From NCBI GenBank assembly GCA_027924585.1, contig BSBM01000361.1, positions 70,182,501 to 70,246,500 of the forward strand: a stretch of DNA of 64,000 nt, read 5' to 3'. The position numbers were made by a program, and so were the translations under genes. The stretch is from Larix kaempferi. Its lineage: Eukaryota; Streptophyta; Pinopsida; Pinales; Pinaceae. Below, piece after piece: positions 35,641 to 46,579 of the stretch; the stretch's first letter is position 1, and each line of letters opens with the position of its first letter. A model generated the notes under the pieces. It did no database searches and was not told the origin of the DNA. It saw nothing but the letters and a program-made list of their open reading frames with translations.

Positions 35641-36330
35641 AAAGAATTGAATCAATGCCACAGTGATACAAAGTAACATTGATGATTAAATAATAATTTG
35701 CATGGTGATGTATCTTACGACGATCATCGCGAGAAAGTTGAAGGTTGAAGCGTTGGGTTTGAAGATATAACAAGATATCTCCATACCATAGATCAGTTGT
35801 ACTGATGAGAAACAATGATTCATCGGAAAAGGAGTCATTGTGCTCAACTTCTGCATCAGGACGGGGAAGGTCACAAATGAGCATGGCAAATACCAAAGAC
35901 TTCTTAGACTTGGCTTTCTCGAAAAGAAGATTGAATTCTTGTAGTAGCACGATCCAGTGAGAATACTTGCCCCCAAACACCTGACGTGTTAGTATGTGGT
36001 ACATGGGGTTCGAGTCGGCAATGATAGTGGTGGTGCGGAGCAAGATGTAGTGACGAAACTTTTGGACGGCAATGACTGCCGCGAAAGCAAGTTTTTTGAC
36101 ATGTGAATATCTAGTTTCAGCATCAGCCAGACCCTTGCATAGTATATTACATGTTCGTGGGCCTTTTGATCCTCCTGTACCAAAACCATGGCGATAGTGG
36201 TAGCAGAAGCGACAAGATATAGGATGTAATCTCGATAATAATTAGGCGGTTAGAGCACTAGGGCATACGTGATGGCATGTTTGATGCTGTCAAAGGATTT
36301 TTGAGCTTGGTCATCCCGAATGAATGGGAT
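35641..36330 (-). pseudogene. Gypsy-type RNase H and linker of Gypsy-B
   Basis: Frameshifted minus-strand pieces read MVLVQEDQKAHEHVIYYAR, TTIIADSNPMYHILTRQVFGGKYSHWIVLLQEFNL, followed by a linker with ADSNP and DLPRPDAEVE, then a tether to integrase. This is the gypsy RNase H located after RT. Frame changes occur near 36,010-36,100. Confidence 0.85.
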
Positions 36331-37293
36331 GTCCTTCTTGAGTAGTCTCATATACCCCTTTGTCTTTTCTACAAAATTGCAAACAAAACATCTTAAATAA
36401 GTCGCCTTCCCTTGGAGACTTTGAAGTTCCATAACATTAGTCGGGGGTGTAAGGTTGACGATGGCCTCCACCTTTAAGGGATCGATGAGGATCCCATCCT
36501 TCGAAACGATAAATCCTAAGAGGTGTCTAGAATCAATGCAAAAGATACACTTATGAGGATTCAGATGGATATTGTACCGTCTGCATCTGAGGAAAATGGC
36601 CGTCAGATGATCAATGTGGAACTTGCGCTGCTTTGAATGAGAATGGAGATTGTCCAGGTAGGTTTCTACAAAGTCCTTAATATCATGGAAGGCATACGAC
36701 ATAGCCTGCTGGAACATGGCACCAGCAATTTTTAAGGCCAAATGGGAGTTTGCGGTATGCAAATGTACCCCATGGGCAGAAGAAAGCCATCTTATGTTGG
36801 TCGGCTGGGTTGATCTCAATTTGGTTGTAACCAGAAAAACCATCCATGAATGAGAAGATGACACTTCCAGCACAATTGTCGATGATTTGGTCGATGAAGG
36901 GGGTCAGGTAGTTGTCTTTTGGACATGCCCGATTAAGGTCCCGATAATCAACACAGAAGCGAATGGTGCCCTGCTTTTTGTTCACAGGAACGATGTTTGA
37001 GACCCAATCTGTCAATGGGACAGGATAAATAAAACCAGCCTTTAAGAGCTTTTCAATCTCTACTTTTATTGCCGCAGTATTCTGGGGGTGTACCAGTCGC
37101 AACTTTTGGCGTACAGGTTTGATGTCGGGATAGGTTTTTATTTCGTGAGAAAGAATCGTGGGGTCTATCCCAGGCATCTCCTCATAGGACCAAGTAAATA
37201 CGTCTTGAAATTGCTTGAACAAGGCCATGCTAATAGTGATTTCTTCAGGGGAACACTTCTGGCCTATGTGAATGTGTTACAGTATACCAGGTT
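36331..37293 (-). pseudogene. Reverse transcriptase of Gypsy-B
   Basis: Clear RT blocks: FTWSYEEMPGIDP, LLKAGFIYPVPLTDWVSNIVPV, RFCVDYRDLNRACPKDNY, FSFMDGFSGYNQI (first catalytic Asp), FAYRKLPFGLKN, then in another frame AMSYAFHDIKDFVETYLDNLHSHS, where the catalytic YLDD is YLDN, and LNPHKCIFC, LLGFIVSKDGI and LQSLQGKATYLR. A frameshift lies near 36,760. Confidence 0.95.
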
Positions 37294-37981
37294 TCACCTG
37301 TGAAATTTTCAATTACTAGGAACTAGATTCATAAGACAATTTCACCATGGAATATTTTAGACAATGAGAGAAGAAGAATAGAGAGAATAAATTATGGAAA
37401 ACACTCTGTATCTTATTCATTGATATTGTAACAATATATAACACATCCTCCATGGAAAAAATCGAATGGCTTTGAGGCAATATGGAAAGAGCAAAAAGAA
37501 AGGCTTAGAAAAAGACAAAAAACCCCCTAGGTGGCAAAAGCAGTTTCCAAAATTGTGCTAGAGGCTCACGAATTTGGAAAGTATGGTATGGAAGCTCATG
37601 AGTGAGGTAAATAGGATGTATTTATGGCTTTATAAGGTTAGATATGATGTGGAGGTCTCATTGGTCAAGTGGCAAAAGATTCCAAGTTAACTAGCTTTAT
37701 CCTTTCCACTAGAAAGTAGAAAAAGCAGGACAAAGCTAACTAAAACTGGATAGTGTCTTTCTAATTCAGGAATAGAATAAAATCAGACAGAATCCAAAGA
37801 AATCTTATCCAGAATCTATCCAAATTCGTTTTTGTGAATGAGAATAACATGTGGTCCACTATTAGACAAAACTGGCCTATTCTACCTAGTCAAAACTCAG
37901 GAAATTAATCATAAATGATTAATTAATTTTATCCTAAGTCTAGAATGACATAGTGGCTTTTTTAAATGTTCCAACATCACC
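37294..37981 (-). repeat. Solo LTR (TGTTGGAACA...TTTCACA) with 5-bp target duplication
   Basis: Minus-strand LTR of 678 bp at 37,299-37,976, beginning TGTTGGAACATTT and ending AAAATTTCACA, flanked by the perfect duplication TCACC (plus strand) at 37,294-37,298 and 37,977-37,981. Removing the insertion and one duplication restores the protease-RT linker of Gypsy-B in frame (DISV followed by KPGIL). TGTTGGAAC is a common start for copia and small LTR elements. It has no internal region, so it arose by LTR-LTR recombination. Confidence 0.93.
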
Positions 37982-38950
37982 GAGATGTCTACTGGGGTGG
38001 TTGGCTCAATGTTGGTCAAGTTTCCCTCCATGTCCATAAGACATGTAATAATGGGGAAACGAGGGGATGGGTAGATATCTAGTGAAAAGAGGGTATGGAT
38101 GTTGTTCTCTATGTACTCCAAAGGACGAAGAAAAGATGACCTATGGTGGAGATCATCCCATGAACTGTCGTCAATATTCATTACTTCCATGATGGACTCA
38201 TCTGAATGAAAAGTTTGAAGTAAGAGATCAAGTAGATATGACGTTCATTGTAGAGAACAAGATGGGGAGGCCATGGTTAAATGGTCCTCCGGTGCTGATT
38301 GGATAGCCTCATAAATACGTTCAGCGGGTGAAAGAGGCATTATGTCTCCAAATAGGTGTGGATTCATCCGATACAAGCCAAGCAACGTTTGAGTGATATA
38401 AAATCTCTGTGGAGATCATGTTCACCGTAGCAACATCATTAGGGGGGTCCACGGCTGGAAAAATTCCCATGAGAGATGAATCTTTCAAAAGGCCAACCCC
38501 TACACTCTCATACTATTTTGACATATGTCCAATGGAGGGGATATGGTCACTAGGATGAGTAGTGGCATCTGGTGTACAAAAATCTAGTTGGTCGATAGTA
38601 ACAATTCATCCTTGGTGGGGGAATTCTACTATGTGGAAGACTAAAGAGGCTACCGCCTGTATGGTGTAAAACCAATTGCAACCAAGCAAGAGATTATAAT
38701 CTAATGGGGCCGAGACCACTTCCACGTTAATGGTTACGGTCTTTCCACCCAGCTCAACTGCAAGAGCTTGTAAGATCCCATGAGGTTGAAAGCCATGCCC
38801 ATCGAATGCTTTCAACGTGGTAGGAGAACGATTCAATTCGGGGGAGCCAATGGCTCTCCAACAGGCAATCGACATGACAGAAGTGGAGGCACCTCCATCT
38901 AGAAGGGTACGATGGACAATATTCACAGCAATGTTTGCAGAAACCTAGAA
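37982..38950 (-). pseudogene. Protease region and linker of Gypsy-B
   Basis: RTLLDGGASTSVMS (about 38,910-38,868) carries the D-G-A-S type active site of the retropepsin, preceded by NIAVNIVH. LLLGCNWFYTI (about 38,695-38,663) is the second conserved block. After stops the linker includes NNIHTLFSLDIYPSPRFP and EPTTPVDISV, ending at the solo LTR. Confidence 0.85.
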
Positions 38951-38989
38951 TGCGAGCTGGTGTGAGAGCCTCGACTTAAGGTTGTCAAG

Positions 38990-40436
38990 TCAGAACATGA
39001 TGGTATTCGAGGAATCTGGGTCAACTGCACCAATGGCTACAAGGAGAGTTTTGTGTTGATTAAGACAATTCTGCAAAACTTCCAAGGTGGACATGACGCA
39101 AGGAGCTTGGGCCAAGTCTTCTACGATATTGTAATTTTGTGCCACTCGAGCATTCGGATTGAAAACAACTTTTCGAATCGTACTCTTGGGCGGACGCAAT
39201 ATCAAATCCAAAGATGGCCTCTCTATGGTGAGAGAAGTTAATGGTACAATGACATCAGTTAAGGATTCAAAATCTTTTTCACTATTAATTTCAATGGATT
39301 CCTTCAAAGGGACCAGTTTGTAAGATCGCGAGCGAGTATTCAAATTGATCGTCTCGTTATGCAACATGAGAACATGTGCGATATTGGATGGTTCCCCCTG
39401 GGATGGGGGGGTTTGAACAGTCATCTACTGGTTATGAGTAGGAAATGGATCATTGAGGACTGCGAGAGTTGCTTTACGCCTAAGAAAATTTTGCACTTTG
39501 TCTCTATGGGGACACTCCTTGGAGAAATGGTCATCTCCGCACAGTAAACAAGGATACTTGAGTTTCCATTTCTGCTTGGTATCGTCAGGAGTGCTGTTGG
39601 GTTCCTACTGGGCGGAAGACTTTTTGGGTTTCCCCTTGTTCTTCTTTTTTCCATTAAACTTCTGAGATGAAGTTGATTGAATAGAATTCACCTCTTTAGT
39701 TACAGCAGGAGTGGTTGCATGGTGGTGCTGTGTCCAGCCTGAGTTGGGTTGGATGATCCAACAGTGCTAGCAGCAGGCTGGGTGTTAAGGGATCCAATGA
39801 TTCCATCGGTTTGGAGTCCCTTGTGTGGTTTCGTGGGATCATTAACGTCACGGGGTGCGTTAGGCAGAATATTGAACAAAGTGCCAGATTGAGTGTAGAC
39901 CAGGTCTAGCAGATGGGCACTCGCGATGGCTTGTTCTTCGATGACAACACCTCTCATGGCAACATCTTTTGCTATGGTGGGAATGAGCGATTTTGTAAAC
40001 TAGTCTGCTAGGAATTGATATGGAATAGGAGCTTTAATGAGACGTCATCTCCTTCGCCACTCATGGATATGATTCGAAATGTGGGTGGCGGTATTCTAAC
40101 GGAGCGAGGTTAAAAGCTCAGTACCAGTCTCATACCATATAGGCAGCTGGAAATGCATCAAAACGTTCATAGCAAGAGAGCCAAAATCAAGAAAAGAGTG
40201 TGGTGGAAACTGAATGTACCACTTGGCAGCCGAACTGGGTGAGGGTCCTTTGAAACAATCTATGACAAATTGAATCATTCGTTAAGGAATTAAATGAGCA
40301 CCATAAGTGGTATGTCATAACGTGGTTCTTGGGGTCTTGACCCAGCTTGCCGTCAAACTTGGGGATATCAAACAGAAGTGTCACTGGAATTGGTGGCCAG
40401 TTAGATCCGTGATAAATAGGATCATTGGTTAACTGG
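38990..40436 (-). pseudogene. gag C-terminal part of Gypsy-B with zinc knuckle
   Basis: Immediately left of Gypsy-A the minus strand reads LTNDPIYHGSNWPPIP and IPKFDGKLGQDPKNHVMTYHLWC (the conserved gag entry), then FGSLAMNVLMHFQLPI and YETGTELLTSL in a shifted frame. A CCHC knuckle CLLCGDDHFSKEC lies at about 39,549-39,511. The stretch 39,424-38,990 is an open 144-codon piece between gag and protease. Several stops occur. Confidence 0.88.
40432..40436 (+). repeat. Target site duplication, left (ACTGG)
   Basis: ACTGG directly precedes the 5' LTR of Gypsy-A and recurs directly after its 3' LTR. Confidence 0.96.
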
Positions 40437-40942
40437 TGTTGGCAGCAAGCAACAACCTCTTCGCTTCTTGACAAAGTGAAGAGAGATCAGTCCTTTATGT
40501 GATAAATGAATTAAAAATTATATAGAGCTCCTTCAGAATCTTTGATTCTGAAGGTGCTCTTAATCAAAGAAAAAGTAATTAATGACTCTAGAAGCTGATA
40601 GGGTCTTGATCATCAAACTTGGCTTTTGAATGAAGGATTGATAAGTTTCGTAAATTCTCATTAAAAATTGTTTAAAATATTGAAACGAGTTTATGTGACT
40701 TAAGGGTTTTGTGTCAAAGAAATATCATAAAACACATTGTTTAGGGTATTATTAGTCTCAAGACTAAGTGAATTTGGGAATCTAATATCATAAGTAATAT
40801 CCTATCATAAACTTTGTCAATATCATACTTAATCGATAAATGATGGTTTATATAGGAAGCGTTTCACATATGATAAATACCCTATGTAATGATACATACT
40901 ATAGTGTGTTAATACCATGTATAAAGGTTTCGACTTAGTGTT

Positions 40943-40953
40943 GTATATATATA
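40943..40953 (+). promoter_or_regulatory. Candidate TATA box upstream of the LTR gene (5' LTR)
   Basis: GTATATATATA, about 570 bp before the first in-frame ATG of the LTR gene; the same sequence is at 52,507 in the other LTR. Confidence 0.45.
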
Positions 40954-41518
40954 GTTTGTACATATAAATAAAATAAACACCAAGCTGGCCATTTGATTAA
41001 TACCTACTCAACCTTAAAACGCAATCTATGCTTCTTCACATCACGACGTAATATCATAGAACAATGATGATCGTTTGATGAACTGGCCATGCGCTAAATC
41101 AACGGTTAAATCGATAAACCCTTGGATTGGTGACCTGGCATGGAAACGTGGCCTTCACCACTTGACAGACTCGACAATTGTATGCATTTGGTAAAACCAT
41201 GTTGATAGTGTTAATTGCTAACACTCATTACGAACTACGCCATCGTACCTATTAATTATGAGCCACTGTCAATAATCAATGATCGTAATAATGGATATAT
41301 CAGTTGTCATGTCGCTGGTTCGCCAAGTTAAGTAGTCTTCGTATTGCTGGTTCGTTAAGTTAAGTGGTGATCACTACTGGGCAGGGTCAAAACGCAGATA
41401 AGTTGGCATAAGCCATGGTGTAGCATGAAAGTTGTAATATTTATCACCATCCCGCTAAAATGGTAGGTTCAGAGATTTGATTTTGATCAGATTTCAAGCA
41501 TGTGAAGATTTTTCTAGC

Positions 41519-43207
41519 ATGTCGTGTGTGTGGATACCTATTCCCTATGTTTTCACTTTCCCTTTCATTCCACGACTAAGCCCAGACAGTGCTGAAGAAA
41601 CCATGTCTCCTCTGAATCGTTTTGAAATCTCAGGGTATGAAATTATTGAAGCTAATTAGGAGGTTGCCCAGAAATTCGAGAAAATGGGATGGACGCATTT
41701 CTTTCAAAGCTTTGATGGTCATCATGTGGAGATTACGAGAATGTTTGCAATGGGTTTTAAAAATGACAGGGTGCGAATTGGGGGTTTTGAGTTTGTTATC
41801 AACGAAGACAAAATTGCTGAAGCCACGAAACTTCCCCAGGTGGGAGAACGTTGGTTTAAAGGCCTTATGGTGGATAAGAAGAAGTGTTTGGCTTTGTTTA
41901 CGCCTTTACCAGATAAAACGAAATTGAGAGTAGGCGTGCCTGTAAAATTTCTCAAGCCCGAGTGGAGAGCTTACTATGAAATCTTGGTAAGGTACGTAAC
42001 CTGTTGTGGACGTTTTTCCCATTTGCATTTGTATCATTTACGGTTGTTGTTAGCGATAAAGGGTTATAAACTTAATTTGCCCTTCTATCTGTGGCAAAGC
42101 CTGAAGAAAATGTCACAGTCTGTAAGGAATTTCAATAACCCTGATAATAGTCTGTGTCACCATGGATTAATTAAAATTTTACTGCAATTTCAATTATCCG
42201 CAAAAGGTCGGTCTTGGGATGAATTCCTAGTCGATTGTAAATTGGGGCCAACACAGCATTGGCCTAATTCATCTCCTCGAGCTCGTAGGAAACGAAAAAT
42301 CATAGATCCAGAGGATGATAGCTCAGAGGATAATGAACCAGAGGCCATAAGCACGTCTGTAGACGATGGGGTAGATAAAGATGCTGATAGGGTTTCAGTT
42401 CCTTGTAGTTCTAGGGAAATTTTAAATGAATAACGACCCGATAATAATCATGGCAACCCTGTAAAATTAAAAGAGGGATCAGACGAAGACGAAATTGATA
42501 AACCTACTGAATGTGATAAAATTTCTATGCATAAGCTGAACCATTTGGCTCAGGTTTGTTGTGATAAGGAAGGGTCGAAGGTTGGAAACTTATCGTTTTC
42601 ACGTAGAATCACCAGAAGCATGCATAGTCTTCATTCTACTCCAAGGTGTAGGTCTCATCCACAGACTTCCAAATCTACTGCTACCGAGATTGCAGTTGTA
42701 GATATTGAGGATGATATTCCCATACCTGTCCCTAGCACAATGGGTGTAGGGAATTCCACCACTGTCCAGGGGAATGATGTGCAATCAGGTGAGGTCGAGG
42801 GAAACCAACTAGAAATAGATGTTGACACTGTACAATTTGAACCATTACACAATCAGCGTTGTGATAGTCCTCGTTCTCCTCATGTAGCTAGCGAAGACGA
42901 AACCCTACAGCAGGTATTAGGAAATATCTATCAGGATAAAAAAGCAGAGTCTAGAGGAAAGCGCAAACAGTATACGGTCTTGTTGGAAGAAGAAAATAAA
43001 ACGTTCAAGAAAGAATTGCTAGAATGGATTGACAGGTGGAAAAAGGCCAACATGAAAAAGAATCAATTCAAGAAATCCAAGAAATCGATATTAAAAACAA
43101 ATCAGATGCTTTTGGAACGAATTGAAAAACAAAATGTTAAAATTATCAGGTTGAAGGCTAAATTGGCCGAAGCTAGAAGAGTAGTCGCTCTTCATAATGA
43201 AGCCTAA
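41519..43207 (+). pseudogene. LTR-borne gene, broken copy in 5' LTR
   Basis: Same gene as 53,083-54,771, but interrupted by TAG at 41,657 (CAG in the other LTR) and TAA at 42,431 (TCA in the other LTR). Otherwise colinear. Because both LTRs are copied from one template at insertion, these two stops arose afterwards or came from template switching. Confidence 0.95.
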
Positions 43208-43229
43208 TAGTTCTTTTTCTTGTTGACAG

Positions 43230-43363
43230 GTAACGATTATTTTGATTTAGCATGTCTGTAAAATCGGAGATTTTACAGGCATGCATTTATAATTTTGTTT
43301 TAATATTTCGGTTAACTGTGTTAAATCGATTTTGATATAATGTATTTATTGAATTTAATGCAG
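43230..43363 (+). other. Putative intron after the LTR gene (5' LTR)
   Basis: CAG|GTAACG at 43,230 and AATGCAG|GG at 43,363 form a plausible 134-nt intron starting 23 nt after the stop codon. An equivalent pair exists in the 3' LTR (54,794-54,927). Unproven. Confidence 0.4.
43250..43284 (+). promoter_or_regulatory. Strong hairpin in 5' LTR
   Basis: GCATGTCTGTAAAATC pairs with GATTTTACAGGCATGC over 16 positions (one G-U pair) around a 3-base loop GGA. It lies 43 nt after the LTR gene's stop. Confidence 0.85.
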
Positions 43364-44566
43364 GGGGGTTTTATCACCGCTTTCTTCCAGGAATGCAGGA
43401 CATGGTGGATGCGTTGGCATGAAAGTATAGCTGATCTGTTACAAGTTGGAGTATTCTGAATGGCCAAGAATGTTCTGAGATGTCTCGACTCAGGCTAGTC
43501 GATTCTATTTTTAGTATTTGGTGTAATTAGATGCTTTTATGGTTAAGTAATTTCCTATAATGTTGCATGCAACATTTATAGCAAAAACCGACTCTCACTA
43601 CTATATGAATGAAGATTTTGATGAACTCGGGATGGATGAAGTGTAGAAGAAAACTTCTTGAAATATATTCTATTGCTAGTATTACTTCAAACTGGAAGCT
43701 GAAGCTTTGTTGTGGATGATACTGGATATCTACGAATGATGCTGTGAATGGTATTCATTTTTGGGTTTTATATATATATATATTTCGGTTTGTCATCTTC
43801 TGTTTATACGCAAACTCTGTATGTTGTGTCATACTGATGTTTAAACAATTTCTCACTTTGTCGTCTCAAGATTAGTTATTGAATGCATATGTCATTGTGG
43901 TTTGTTCATTAGTGTGTTCACTATAAACATTAGCTTGAATGATATAACTTCTTGTTTATTTAAAGTTTCATTTGTATGTTAACAGGTGAATTTTAAATAA
44001 ACATTATCTCAAATTTGAATGACTGTCTTGAACAATAATTATTAATCAGTTCTGGAAGTGAAATTTGGCTGTGTGTTTTAGGTTGAATCTCATCTCCATT
44101 TCTATATAGCAGAGTAATTGTTGTTATAATTTAAACATGTTTGGTTTATATCATACTTCAATTTTCTGTTATAAGATTAATGATTAATTTTAGCTTCAAA
44201 TCTGCTCTCAGCTGAGATAGGGTTAAATAGGATAGATAGATTAGTTTTAAAGTTTATTTTATTTTTAGCATTGTTAAATCATTCCGCATACTATAATTAA
44301 GCTTTCATACTTAGAAAATTTCACAAAAAATTGAAGTCTTTCTTTCCGAAAGCAGCTTTAGGACATTTGTAAATATATAGATAGGATAAACATTAGAATA
44401 GGTTAGGTTTTGCTAGTTTTGAGGTTTCCTTAAGAGACAAACTAGCTGGTAGCAGGACCATAACCTGCGAGGTCTTGTTAATTTAAACACACCGGATACT
44501 GCTTTAAGTTGATTGTGTGGATAAAACCTCTTTATTGGCTCTGATTCATAAAATCAGGCCAACAAA

Positions 44567-44584
44567 TGGCGCTAGAAGGAGGGC
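44567..44584 (+). promoter_or_regulatory. Primer binding site of Gypsy-A
   Basis: TGGCGCTAGAAGGAGGGC begins 2 bases after the 5' LTR. The TGG start is that of a tRNA 3'-end complement; I cannot assign the tRNA with confidence. Confidence 0.75.
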
Positions 44585-44596
44585 CTGAATTAAGTA

Positions 44597-46579
44597 ATGG
44601 CAGGTGAAACTAATGAAACATTTCCAATCAGCCAACAATCTTTGGAAATTAATAGATCGCCTCTTAGTGAAACTGTAAGGAATATCCTTGAACGTGATCC
44701 TATTACTTCTCCATTTACTCCAGCACAAAGTGCTCAAACTCTAGAAGAATCCAGACATATCCTTACTAGAGGTTACGCTAATCAGTTAGGTATTACTCCA
44801 ATAGATTATGGTCTGCCTAGACAACAGCGACATAACCCACAATTGACCATAGTTACAGAAGATTTGGAAATAACTGATAATACTCCACAACATCAAGCTG
44901 AAAGTTATCAAAGACAGATTACACAAACCAATACTACAAGGAGGTTAATTTCGGGAAGTGGTTCTGATCAGCCACCTTCTCCTCCTGAGTCACCACCCAA
45001 CAGTCCAAGATCTTCTCATTCTGAGAGTTCTTCTAGTTCTCAAGGAAGTCCAATGGCAGGAAATGCAGGAGGAGGAGGTAATCCTCCACCCCCTCCACCC
45101 AATCCACATCTCCCTTGGTTAAGGGCAGCTGCTGTAGCAATTCCTGGGGTACAACACCCATTACCAAAACATTCAGATAAAATTCTTCCTAAGTTTAACC
45201 CAGATGACAAAGAACCTGCAGAGGTACATATTGATAAATTCATGTTAGCTATTCAAACCTTAAATGTTCAGCATGAGGATGTTGTTTGTTGATTATTTCC
45301 TCTCACCTTTGAGGGAAGAGCCTCTACCTGGTACTTTTCATTAGTACAAGGATCTATTACAAACTGGGAGGAATTTAATAAAGTTTTTTTAGATAAATTT
45401 GGGGAAGATAAAACACCTGCTCTTTTAGCCCTAGAATTATCTAGAATTAAAATGGAACCCAAAGAAAGGATTAAAGACTTTAATCAAAGGTTTCTAACAT
45501 TAAAAAATAAAATTCCAATTGCTTCTCAACCACCGGAAGATATAATCATCGAAAATTATACATCAGCCTTACCTAGGAATTCCGGAATGTTTGTTAAGAG
45601 AGCTGGAAAAACAACACTGATAGAAACATTTGATGAGGCAATTAAAGTAGAAAAAGATTTCATGTCTTATGAACCAGAAAGGAGTGGTAAAACTGATTCT
45701 TTTCCTCGAAAGAAAATAGAAAGATCTAGTTCAGATAAAGATAAAGCTTTCGATGTGGAACAGCTACAGAATGCTATTCAAACGTTAACTAATGAAGTTA
45801 TTGGGTTAAAAAAGACTAGTTCTGAAGCTTCCCCTTCTAGGGATTACTTCAGAAACCAATTTAGACAAAACCCAAACATAATCAATAAGAACACACCCCC
45901 AGATGTAGCTGTTAATGAAGAAATCTTTAATACAATTCGAGCTGTTCTCTCTTTATATGAAACAACTAGTCAAGAGATAAATCAGAATAAAGAAGATGAA
46001 GAATCTGAAAATGAAGATGAATCAGAAGAACCTCAACAAATCAATGGGCACTTCTGGGATAATTTTGTGAAAAAACATGAGAACAGAAGCCCACCCCCAG
46101 GACAACACGCATATAATACGCGTAGTAAAGCAATTGCAAATACTCCTGGTGCTTCAAGCTCTACTTCAAACACTGATAATAATAACTCACAACTGAACAA
46201 ACAAACTCAACTCAACAAACAAGCTCAGTCAAATAAGGGTACCCAAACCATTCAAAATGCTCCAAAGTTGGATTTACAATATGACATAATTGAAGATTTG
46301 AAGAAGACGCGTGCAAACATTAGTATGTACCATCTCCTTCAAATCTATCCAATGCCTGGTAGTCCTATTATCAATCCTGCGGTAAGTACGATCATCCATA
46401 ATACAAAGCAAAATGTTGCTGCAAACAGTTTAGGCAATGATCCAACAGCAACTGATAAAGGGAAAACATCAGCTGATAAAGCTTCTTTGATAGGTAAGAA
46501 CTCTAAGTCAACTACACCTCCATTCTTACTTACCTTTGAAATTTTTAATAGAAATGTCCACAATTGCATGGTAGATTAA
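44597..46579 (+). pseudogene. gag and protease start of Gypsy-A
   Basis: ATG at 44,597 opens the frame. The N-terminal part is low in complexity (Ser/Pro-rich at about 44,965-45,045, then a Gly and Pro run). The capsid-like core includes ILPKFNPDDKEPAEVHIDKF, then TGA at 45,290, then FEGRASTWYFSLVQGSI, FLDKFGEDKT and MEPKERIKDFNQRFLTL. The second half has acidic (ESENEDESEE) and Asn/Gln-rich stretches and no CCHC knuckle that I can see. The frame reaches the protease active site NCMVD and meets TAA at 46,577, exactly where the Ser of the expected D-S-G-A-S would be. All pieces and pol are in one frame. Confidence 0.93.

Larger units (their letters stand above)
40437..44564 (+). repeat. 5' LTR of Gypsy-A
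   Basis: Starts TGTTGGCAGC and ends GGCCAACA; 4,128 bp. It contains a candidate TATA (40,943-40,953), the LTR gene (broken here), a putative 134-nt intron with a strong hairpin, and a second AT-run (TTTTATATATATATATATTT, 43,767-43,785) that could be a downstream promoter. Confidence 0.97.

Noticed and set aside
44597-46579. Stop codons in Gypsy-A gag as programmed readthrough
   Set aside because: One lies inside the capsid-like core and the other inside the protease active site, so simple decay is more likely; kept only as a point to compare in relatives.
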